A stretch of 6,955 nucleotides of DNA from Elusimicrobiota bacterium (lineage in GTDB: Bacteria; Elusimicrobiota; Elusimicrobia; UBA1565; UBA9628), in assembly GCA_028871595.1 (NCBI GenBank), contig JAGWMT010000168.1, positions 1-6,955 of the forward strand, given 5' to 3'. Of this stretch, positions 1-5,317 are shown piece after piece. The notes beneath the pieces are model-generated. The model made no database searches. It saw nothing but the letters and a program-made list of their open reading frames with translations, and was not told the DNA's origin. A program made the translations under genes and the position numbers. The stretch's first letter is position 1. Each line of letters starts with the position of its first letter.

Positions 1-812
1 ATGTGCGCGAGCCAGACATTCGAGTCCATCCAGCCCAGTGATTCGATGAAGTCCACGGGCCTCATCTTGTACTTCTCCAGGCAGTACGTCTCTTCATCCA
101 ACGTCTCGCAGAGATGGGTATGCATCCGCACGCCCCATTTCTTCGCCTGCGCGGCCGTCTCTTTCATGAGCTCCGGCGAGACGGAGAACGGGGCGCACGG
201 GGCCAAGCCCATGCGCAGCATCGAGTAGGGGCCGTTGTCGTGGTACGCCTTCACCAATCGTTCCCCGTCGCGCAAGATCTCTTCCTCGGCCTGGGTGCAG
301 TCGTCCGGAGGCAGGCCGCCCTTGGACGAGCCTACCGACATGGAGCCGCGCGTCGGGTGGAATCGGATTCCCAACGTCTTCGCGGCCCCGATCTGCGCGT
401 CCACCAATCCCGTCAGTCCGCGCGGGTACAGATACGTGTGATCCGTGGAAGTCGTGCAGCCGGTGAGCAGGAGCTCGCCGAGACCGACGGTCGCGCCCAG
501 TCCCGCGTACTCCGGCGTCAGGTGGCGCCAGACCGTGTAATGATAAACCAACCAGTCGAACAATTTCGCGTCCTGCGCGGCCGGCGTGGCGCGCGTCAAC
601 GTTTGACAGAGATGATGATGCGTGTTGATCATTCCGGGAATCACCACGCAGCCGCGCGCGTCGAGGACCTGCGCGCCTTCTTCCTCCAAGTCCTTGCCCA
701 CCGCGACGATGACCCGGCCGCGGATCAGGACGTCGGCGTCGGACAGTTCGGTGCCCGGGTCGTCCATGGTGACGACGCGTCGGGCGTTCTTGATCAGAAG
801 AGGGGGGCGCAT
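1..812 (-). CDS. 8-oxoguanine deaminase-like amidohydrolase, N-terminal part (cut by window edge)
   Basis: Zinc amidohydrolase of the AtzB/TrzN/8-oxoguanine deaminase group. The family reaction is hydrolytic deamination of 8-oxoguanine to urate plus ammonia, in the cytoplasm. The first 270 residues are present and the rest lies beyond position 1; full family members are about 450 residues. The N-terminal beta-sandwich (residues 5-58) leads into the metal-binding motif NTHHH (63-67, ligands H65 and H67). Next come LTRA, the TGCTTSTDHTYLYP segment (117-130), the TRGSMSVG motif (154-161), LAPCAPFSVSP (203-213) and HTHLCET (231-237), which carries the third metal histidine, H233. TRGSMS and DHTYLYP are, as I recall, typical of enzymes annotated 8-oxoguanine deaminase rather than chlorohydrolases. 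The start at 812 fits the family N-terminus; no clear Shine-Dalgarno precedes it. The gene is divergent from an operon that degrades urate, which supports a purine substrate. Alternatives are a guanine or hydroxyatrazine-type deaminase; the missing C-terminus leaves substrate assignment tentative. Confidence 0.87.
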   Translation of the reverse strand, partial: MRPPLLIKNARRVVTMDDPGTELSDADVLIRGRVIVAVGKDLEEEGAQVLDARGCVVIPGMINTHHHLCQTLTRATPAAQDAKLFDWLVYHYTVWRHLTPEYAGLGATVGLGELLLTGCTTSTDHTYLYPRGLTGLVDAQIGAAKTLGIRFHPTRGSMSVGSSKGGLPPDDCTQAEEEILRDGERLVKAYHDNGPYSMLRMGLAPCAPFSVSPELMKETAAQAKKWGVRMHTHLCETLDEETYCLEKYKMRPVDFIESLGWMDSNVWLAH

Positions 813-849
813 GGACCGTCTAAGTCTAACAGACTTTGGTAAATTATTC
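813..849. promoter_or_regulatory. divergent promoter/operator region with palindrome and two back-to-back extended -10 motifs
   Basis: This is a 37-base AT-rich gap between divergent genes in an otherwise GC-rich window. It holds a 15-base inverted repeat at 822-836 (AAGTCT-AAC-AGACTT, 6-base arms) and a tandem GTCTAAGTCTAA at 818-829. On the plus strand TGGTAAATT (837-845) reads as an extended -10 (TGn + TAAATT). On the minus strand TGTTAGACT (plus positions 831-823) reads as an extended -10 (TGn + TAGACT). Neither has a convincing -35 hexamer. Both would start transcription within a few bases of the start codons. The palindrome covers the minus -10 and abuts the plus one, so a dimeric regulator bound there could control both directions. 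The motif is not assigned to a known regulator family. If xdhC really starts at 811, this stretch would be coding instead. Confidence 0.45.
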
Positions 850-1653
850 ATGCCTATGGAGCCCCTCTCCGTCGCGGACCTGGCCGGGGACCTGCCTCGT
901 CCCGGCGTGCTTTGCACCTTGGCCGACGTCATCGGCAGCGCCCCTCAGGCGCCCGGAGCCAAGATGTGGGTGTGGGCCGATGGATTTAAAGGAACGCTCG
1001 GGGGCGGGCGCTTCGAATCGATCGTGCTCGCCGATGCCCGCCGCATGTTGTCGGAAGGCAAGGATGGAGCGGAACTCAAGGAGTACACCCTCTGCCGCGA
1101 GATGGGGCAATGCTGCGGCGGCAAGTGCAAAGTGTTGTTCGAGCCGTGTCCCCGGCGCCGGGCGGTGCATATCTTCGGGGCCGGGCACGTGGGGCGGGCG
1201 TTGGCATCCACTCTGGAAGGATTGGATCTCGAGGTGGTGGTGTATGATCCGAGACCGGAATGGGCGGATAAATCGGCGTTCGGCTCGAAGACGCACGTCG
1301 TCTGCTCGGATCCGGCGCCCATCGTGTCCGCCGCCCGGTATTCAGCGTTGGATGCGATGTGCATCATGACGCACGACCACGAATTGGATTTCAAGCTCGT
1401 CGATATCCTCCTCGACAAGCCCGCCGGCTATCTGGGGCTCATCGGGTCGGCCCACAAAGCGCGGGTCTTTCGTGCCCGGCTCCCGGCTCCACGCCGCGGT
1501 TTATGGGACGAACGCATGAACTGCCCCATCGGCCGGCGCATCCCGTCGAAGAATCCCAAGGCCATCGGCATCGCCGCGGCGGCGCAGCTCCTCGAGTTTT
1601 GGGCGTATCGGCGCGTGTCGAAGGCGGCGAAGGACGCGGTGAACGCCGGATGA
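850..1653 (+). CDS. xdhC: XdhC family molybdenum cofactor chaperone/insertion protein
   Basis: XdhC-type accessory protein. In characterised relatives it binds molybdenum cofactor, promotes its sulfuration and delivers it to xanthine dehydrogenase; it is not part of the mature enzyme. About 267 residues from this start. The N-terminal XdhC/CoxI domain shows the PGAKM motif (35-39), GTLGGGRFE (48-56) and a cysteine cluster (C82, C88, C89, C93) around QCCGGKC. The C-terminal Rossmann domain begins at AVHIFGAGHVGRA (G110-x-G112-x-x-G115), then THDHELD (174-180) and YLGLIGSAHKAR (194-205), all family hallmarks, followed by CPIGRRIPSKNPKAIG (225-240). The start is uncertain. ATG 850 and ATG 856 both suit the family N-terminus; 856 fits better if the TGGTAAATT motif is the promoter. 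In-frame ATG 811 has an AGAGG 7 bases upstream but would overlap the divergent gene and add AT-rich codons. The stop overlaps the next start (ATGA). No dehydrogenase subunit genes are in the window. Confidence 0.9.
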   Translation: MPMEPLSVADLAGDLPRPGVLCTLADVIGSAPQAPGAKMWVWADGFKGTLGGGRFESIVLADARRMLSEGKDGAELKEYTLCREMGQCCGGKCKVLFEPCPRRRAVHIFGAGHVGRALASTLEGLDLEVVVYDPRPEWADKSAFGSKTHVVCSDPAPIVSAARYSALDAMCIMTHDHELDFKLVDILLDKPAGYLGLIGSAHKARVFRARLPAPRRGLWDERMNCPIGRRIPSKNPKAIGIAAAAQLLEFWAYRRVSKAAKDAVNAG

Positions 1654-2192
1654 AAGAGGCGCGCGTGCTTCTGCTCGCGGCGGGTCATGGCAAACGCGCG
1701 GGCGGGCCAAAGGCTTGGGGAAATCATGGGAGCACGACGCTCCTGGAAGCGCATTTAGATTTCTTCCGCGAGTTCCTCGCCCCTTCCGATATATCGATGG
1801 CGATTCAAAACGAATGGGGCGGCCGGTGTCGGTCGATATCCCCCGACACGACCTGGGTGCCGGCCGATCCCGACGCGTCGCCGTTGGATTCCCTCCAGAA
1901 GCTGATCGCGGCGTCTCCCCTGGTCCGCTCCTTCGTTTTACACGTCGATATGCCGGTCTTCGATCGATCTGTTTATGAATCGCTCTGGAACGTCGAGGGC
2001 GACGCGATCGTGCCGACGTACGAACGACGGCGGGGGCATCCCGTTTTGCTTTCGCCTTCGGCGATGAACGAAATCAAACGTCTGAATCCGCTCACGGATC
2101 GGTTGGATTCATGGTTGCGCCAACGGACAACGCTCGAAGTGGCCGTCGCGACGAACGTCATATTGCGCAACGATAATGAGAGGGTTTCGTGA
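1650..2192 (+). CDS. MocA/MobA-like molybdenum cofactor nucleotidyltransferase
   Basis: NTP-transferase (GT-A fold) of the MobA/MocA type, 180 residues. MocA enzymes attach CMP from CTP to Mo-molybdopterin, giving the MCD cofactor used by xanthine dehydrogenase family enzymes; MobA makes the GMP form. The nucleotide-binding signature is LLLAAGHGKRAGGPKAWG (7-24), with R16 and K21 in the positions of the family R and K. HVDMP (98-102) is the metal-binding D-x-P site, and RRGHPVLLSP (127-136) is the usual GHPV segment. At 180 residues it is a little shorter than most MocA proteins (about 190-200). MocA is preferred over MobA because xdhC lies immediately upstream, overlapping by ATGA, which points to a xanthine dehydrogenase-type target. 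The cytidylyl versus guanylyl specificity is inferred from context, not read from the sequence. No strong Shine-Dalgarno precedes the start, so translation is probably coupled to xdhC. Local GC is visibly lower than in the downstream genes (31 of 60 bases at 1741-1800). Confidence 0.82.
   Translation: MKEARVLLLAAGHGKRAGGPKAWGNHGSTTLLEAHLDFFREFLAPSDISMAIQNEWGGRCRSISPDTTWVPADPDASPLDSLQKLIAASPLVRSFVLHVDMPVFDRSVYESLWNVEGDAIVPTYERRRGHPVLLSPSAMNEIKRLNPLTDRLDSWLRQRTTLEVAVATNVILRNDNERVS
2178..2184 (+). promoter_or_regulatory. ribosome binding site deciding a GTG start for allantoinase
   Basis: GAGAGGG lies inside the end of the mocA-like gene, 4 bases before GTG 2189. It supports the GTG start, whose first three bases overlap the TGA stop of the upstream gene (GTGA). 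The next in-frame methionines are too far downstream to keep the conserved N-terminal strands of the enzyme. Confidence 0.6.
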
Positions 2193-3523
2193 TCGAACTC
2201 GCCGTTCGCGGACGACGGATTTACACCCCGAAGGGCTTTATCCCGGGAGCCGTTCTGATCGAAGACGGGAAGATCGCGGCCGTTGTCGGTCAAAACGAAG
2301 TTCCCAGCGGCACGGCGATACGTGAGGCCGGCGAACTGGCCGTGATCCCCGCGCTGGCGGACACGCACGTCCACGTGAACGAACCGGGCCGGACGGAATG
2401 GGAGGGCTTCAAGACCGCGACCGCGGCCGCCGCGGCAGGCGGGATCGGCACGATCGTGGACATGCCGCTCAACTGTTCCCCCGTGACGACCACTTTACCC
2501 GCGCTGAAAACCAAGCTCCTCGCCGCGGAGGGCCAGTTATCCGTCGACGTCGCGTTCTGGGGCGGCGTGGTGCCCGGAAACCTGAAGGAGCTCGAGCCCA
2601 TGGCCGCCGGCGGCGTGGTCGGCTTCAAGTGCTTCCTGACGCACTCCGGTCTGGATGAATTTCCCAACGTCACGCGCGCCGACCTGGAGGCCGCGATGCC
2701 GGTGATCGCGGGCCTGGGCCTGCCGCTGATCGCCCACGCCGAATTGGATCCGTGCGGAGATTCCGCCGGCGATCCCGCGGTCTATCAGACCTATCTGAAC
2801 TCCCGCCCCGGGGACATGGAGATCCGCGCCATCCGCCTGCTGATCGACCTGTGCCGCAGGACGCGCTGTCGCACGCACATCGTGCATCTGTCCAATGCCG
2901 AGGCGCTGGCGGACATCGAGAACGCGAAGGCCGAGGGCCTGCCGCTGACGGTGGAGACCTGCCCCCATTATTTGACGTTCTGCGCGGAAGAGGTGCCTCC
3001 GGGAGCCACTCAATTCAAATGCGCGCCGCCCATCCGTTCCGCGGAGAACCGCGAGGCGTTGTGGCGCGGCCTGGGCCGCGGCGTGATCGACTTCGTGGTG
3101 TCCGACCACTCGCCGTGCCTCCCGGAGCTGAAGAAGCAGGACGCCGGAGATTTCCTGGGAGCCTGGGGCGGCATCTCCGGCCTGCAGTTCACCTTGCCCG
3201 CGACGTTGTGGGGCGCGATCCGCCGCGGCTATAATCTGGAGGACGTCGTGCGCTGGACCGCGGAGAACACGGCCGCGTTCGTCGGCCTGGCCTCCAAGGG
3301 CCGTCTGGAGAAGGGGCGCGACGCGGACCTGACGATATTGGACGACGCGGAATTGTTCGACCTGACGCCGGACCGCGTGCGCCATCGCCACGCGCTCACG
3401 CCGTACGAAGGCCTGCGCCTGCCGGGCGTCGTCGAGGCCGCGTACGTGCGCGGGCTTCCCGCGTACGAGAAGGACCGTCCCGCCGCCGACGCGCGCGGCC
3501 GGGCGATATTGAAAGGAGCCTGA
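2189..3523 (+). CDS. allB: allantoinase (EC 3.5.2.5)
   Basis: Cyclic amidohydrolase of the dihydroorotase/hydantoinase/allantoinase family. It opens the hydantoin ring of allantoin to give allantoate, in the cytoplasm. 444 residues, close to the ~450 usual for AllB. All six binuclear metal ligands are visible at family spacing: H60 and H62 in DTHVHVNEPGRTEWEGF, the carboxylatable lysine K147 in GFKCFL, H183 in LIAHAE, H233 in HIVHLSNAEAL and D306 in VSDHSPC. NEPGRTEWEGF and GFKCFLTHSG are more typical of allantoinase than of dihydroorotase or D-hydantoinase. VETCPHYL (255-262) and KCAPPIR (277-283) are also conserved. It starts at GTG, overlapping the previous stop by 4 bases, and is followed after 1 base by allantoicase, the next enzyme of the pathway. 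The context makes the specificity assignment firm. GC content and third-position G/C rise clearly from this gene onward. Confidence 0.95.
   Translation: MIELAVRGRRIYTPKGFIPGAVLIEDGKIAAVVGQNEVPSGTAIREAGELAVIPALADTHVHVNEPGRTEWEGFKTATAAAAAGGIGTIVDMPLNCSPVTTTLPALKTKLLAAEGQLSVDVAFWGGVVPGNLKELEPMAAGGVVGFKCFLTHSGLDEFPNVTRADLEAAMPVIAGLGLPLIAHAELDPCGDSAGDPAVYQTYLNSRPGDMEIRAIRLLIDLCRRTRCRTHIVHLSNAEALADIENAKAEGLPLTVETCPHYLTFCAEEVPPGATQFKCAPPIRSAENREALWRGLGRGVIDFVVSDHSPCLPELKKQDAGDFLGAWGGISGLQFTLPATLWGAIRRGYNLEDVVRWTAENTAAFVGLASKGRLEKGRDADLTILDDAELFDLTPDRVRHRHALTPYEGLRLPGVVEAAYVRGLPAYEKDRPAADARGRAILKGA
3512..3518 (+). promoter_or_regulatory. strong ribosome binding site for allantoicase
   Basis: AAAGGAG, 6 bases before ATG 3525, is the best Shine-Dalgarno match in the window. 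It sits in the last codons of allantoinase, next to its TGA stop. This is the only operon junction without an overlap, and it may allow extra independent loading on the allantoicase message. Confidence 0.65.
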
Positions 3524-3524
3524 C

Positions 3525-4484
3525 ATGGATTTCACCGCGCTGATCGACCTGGCGGCGGCCCGCACCGGCGGCCGCGTTCTGGAGGCGAACGACGAATTCT
3601 TCGCGCCGAAGGAAAACCTTCTGAAGGCCGCGAAGGCGGTCTGGCTGGAGGACAAGTACACCAGCAAAGGGAAATGGATGGACGGCTGGGAGACCCGCCG
3701 CCGCCGCACGCCGGGGTTCGACTGGTGCGTGCTGAAGCTGGGCCTGCGCGGCGTGGTGCGCGGCGTCAACGTGGACACGTCCTTCTTCACCGGCAATTAC
3801 CCGTCGCACGCGTCGCTGGAGGCGCGCGACGGCGCGGGGCCGTGGACGGAAATCATGGCCAAGTCCGGGCTGAGGGGCGGCGGCGACAACCTGTTTCCCG
3901 TCGCGTCCGACAAGGCGTGGACCCATCTGCGCCTGAACATCTTCCCCGACGGCGGCGTGGCGCGGCTGCGCGTCTTCGGCGAAGTGAGCCCGAACTGGAA
4001 GGCCGTGCCGCGCAAGGCGCTGGTGGACCTGGCGTCCGTCGCTTTCGGCGGCCTTCCGCTGTTGTCCAGCGACCAGTTCTACTCGCACCCGCAGAACCTG
4101 ATCATGCCCGGCCGCGCGAAGAACATGGGCGACGGCTGGGAGACCAAGCGCCGCCGCGGCCCCGGGCACGACTGGCTGATCCTGAAGCTGGGCGCGCCGG
4201 GGACCTTGCGCAAGATCGAGGTGGACACGAACCACTTCAAGGGCAACTATCCGGACACCTGCATGATCGAGGGCGTGCACAAGACCGGCGCGGTCTCCCC
4301 GGAGCAGCTGGCCGACGAGTTCACGCCCTGGGTCGCCATTCTGCCCCAGACCAAGCTGGCCGCCAGCAAGCGTCACTTCTTCCAGAAGCAGCTGGCCTCG
4401 CACGGCCCGATCACTTACGTGCGCCTGAACATCTATCCCGACGGCGGCGTGTCGCGCCTGCGCCTGTGGGGCGTGCGCTCATGA
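3525..4484 (+). CDS. alc: allantoicase (EC 3.5.3.4)
   Basis: Hydrolyses allantoate to (S)-ureidoglycolate and urea, the step after allantoinase. 319 residues, slightly under the usual 330-340. It is built from two allantoicase domains joined as an internal duplication. In the first, MDGWETRRRRTPGFDWCVLK begins at residue 52, NVDTSFFTGNYP follows at 82-93 and LRLNIFPDGGVARLRVFG closes it at 135-152. In the second, GDGWETKRRRGPGHDWLILK begins at 202, EVDTNHFKGNYPD follows at 232-244 and VRLNIYPDGGVSRLRLWG closes it at 299-316. The DGWET-RRR, DTxxFxGNYP and LNIxPDGGVxRLR motifs are diagnostic of this family. No signal peptide is seen, so the enzyme is cytoplasmic. Its start has a strong AAAGGAG site and its stop overlaps the next gene by ATGA. 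The use of allantoicase implies the urea-releasing branch rather than the ammonia-releasing allantoate amidohydrolase branch. A ureidoglycolate lyase is not in the window. Confidence 0.95.
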   Translation: MDFTALIDLAAARTGGRVLEANDEFFAPKENLLKAAKAVWLEDKYTSKGKWMDGWETRRRRTPGFDWCVLKLGLRGVVRGVNVDTSFFTGNYPSHASLEARDGAGPWTEIMAKSGLRGGGDNLFPVASDKAWTHLRLNIFPDGGVARLRVFGEVSPNWKAVPRKALVDLASVAFGGLPLLSSDQFYSHPQNLIMPGRAKNMGDGWETKRRRGPGHDWLILKLGAPGTLRKIEVDTNHFKGNYPDTCMIEGVHKTGAVSPEQLADEFTPWVAILPQTKLAASKRHFFQKQLASHGPITYVRLNIYPDGGVSRLRLWGVRS

Positions 4485-4984
4485 CTTTGGAGCAGTTCAA
4501 CGCGCTGTCCGCGGAAGCCGCGGGCCAGGAGCTGGAGCGCTGCTGCGGCGCCTCGCGTTGGGTGGAGATCATGCTGAAGTGCCGCCCGTTCAAGGACAAG
4601 GCGGCCCTGCTCAAGGACGCGGAGGCGACGTGGTCGGTCATGCTCCCGCGCGACTGGATGGAGGCGTTCGAGCATCATCCCCGCATCGGCGACAAGGACG
4701 CCCTGCGCGAGAAGTTCGCCAAGACCGCCGACTGGGCGAAGGGCGAGCAGGCGGGCGCGGCCGCCGCCGACGAGGCCACGCTGGACGCCCTGGCCGCGGG
4801 CAACGCGGAGTACGAGGAAAAATTCGGCTTCATTTTCATCGTCTGCGCCACGGGCAAGTCCGCGAAGGAAATGTTGGCGCTCTTGAACGCCCGCATGCCC
4901 AACCTGCAGACGGCGGAGATGAAGATCGCCGCCGCCGAGCAGGCCAAGATCACCAAAATCCGACTGGAGAAACTCCTCTCATGA
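4481..4984 (+). CDS. uraD: OHCU decarboxylase (2-oxo-4-hydroxy-4-carboxy-5-ureidoimidazoline decarboxylase, EC 4.1.1.97)
   Basis: Decarboxylates OHCU stereospecifically to (S)-allantoin, the last step of urate breakdown to allantoin. 167 residues, the normal size for the stand-alone bacterial enzyme, and all-helical in known structures. The hallmark motif EAFEHHPRIGDKD spans 61-73, with the catalytic histidine at H66 (HPRIGD). GEQAG (88-92) supplies the conserved glutamate E89. EYEEKFGFIFIVCATGKSA (110-128) is the usual substrate-binding segment. The C-terminus is a basic helix with no peroxisomal-type signal, as expected in bacteria. It overlaps allantoicase and HIU hydrolase by 4 bases on each side (ATGA), so its synthesis is tied to theirs. 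In some bacteria uraD is fused to HIU hydrolase; here they are separate but directly adjacent and coupled. Confidence 0.95.
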   Translation: MTLEQFNALSAEAAGQELERCCGASRWVEIMLKCRPFKDKAALLKDAEATWSVMLPRDWMEAFEHHPRIGDKDALREKFAKTADWAKGEQAGAAAADEATLDALAAGNAEYEEKFGFIFIVCATGKSAKEMLALLNARMPNLQTAEMKIAAAEQAKITKIRLEKLLS

Positions 4985-5316
4985 GCCCCATCACCACTCA
5001 CGTGCTCGACACCGCGCTGGGACGCCCGGCCGCCGGCATCACCTTGATCCTGTCGAAGTCGAGCGGCGCCGGCTGGACGAACGTCGGCCGCGGCGTCACC
5101 GACGCGGACGGGCGCTGCAAGAGCCTGATGAAGGACGGGGAGCTGAAAAAAGGCGCGTATCGCCTGACCTTCGGCGTGGCGTCCTATTTCAAGAAGACGA
5201 AGCAGTTGAGCTTCTACCCGTCGGTCTCCATCGTCTTCACGGTGCGCGATGCGCGCCATCATCACGTGCCGCTGCTGCTCAGCCCCTGGGGCTACTCCAC
5301 CTACCGCGGCAGCTAG
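4981..5316 (+). CDS. uraH: 5-hydroxyisourate hydrolase, transthyretin-like (EC 3.5.2.17)
   Basis: Hydrolyses 5-hydroxyisourate, the unstable product of urate oxidation, to OHCU, the substrate of the neighbouring decarboxylase. 111 residues, normal for the family (also called PucM or HiuH). Motifs: ITTHVLDTALGRPA (4-17, catalytic H7), TDADGR (40-45, R45), FYPSVSIVFTV (78-88), HHHVPLLLSPWGYSTYRGS (93-111) with H95, and the diagnostic C-terminal YRGS (108-111). That tetrapeptide separates true HIU hydrolases from transthyretins. No signal peptide is visible, unlike the periplasmic enterobacterial form, so it probably acts in the cytoplasm beside the decarboxylase. It overlaps uraD by ATGA and is the last gene of the operon. 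Its stop lies one base from the stop of the convergent gene, leaving no room for a terminator between them. A GGAG-AAA-CTCC sequence (4966-4976) just upstream could weakly mask its Shine-Dalgarno. Confidence 0.96.
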   Translation: MSPITTHVLDTALGRPAAGITLILSKSSGAGWTNVGRGVTDADGRCKSLMKDGELKKGAYRLTFGVASYFKKTKQLSFYPSVSIVFTVRDARHHHVPLLLSPWGYSTYRGS

Positions 5317-5317
5317 C

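Larger units (their letters stand above)
850..5316 (+). other. six-gene purine catabolism operon (cofactor maturation plus urate-to-ureidoglycolate enzymes)
   Basis: The genes read in the same direction with junctions ATGA (1650-1653), GTGA (2189-2192), one-base gap (3524), ATGA (4481-4484) and ATGA (4981-4984). No internal promoter or hairpin terminator was recognised. The order is two molybdoenzyme maturation genes, then allantoinase and allantoicase, then the two enzymes acting earlier on urate breakdown products. Co-transcription is inferred from this spacing, not shown directly. No intrinsic terminator (stem plus T-run) was found after 5316, so the transcript may end inside the convergent gene or by Rho. 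Confidence 0.85.

Noticed and set aside
114..842. Long plus-strand open frames opposite the deaminase
   Set aside because: They are Arg/His/Ala-rich shadows of a GC-rich gene on the other strand. The minus-strand translation carries clear amidohydrolase motifs.
622..849. An upstream extension of the xdhC frame to ATG 622
   Set aside because: It lies entirely antisense to the well-supported deaminase, and its translation has no resemblance to XdhC N-termini. Only the extension to 811 remains a possibility.
2537..4403. Long minus-strand open frames (419 and 335 residues) opposite allantoinase and allantoicase
   Set aside because: The compositions are Arg/Gln/Ala-rich and no motifs are seen. 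The plus-strand frames encode complete recognised enzymes, so these are high-GC antisense shadows.
4966..4976. GGAG-AAA-CTCC mini-hairpin before uraH as a regulatory switch
   Set aside because: Four-base arms inside a coding region are easily due to chance, and translational coupling through ATGA explains uraH expression without it.
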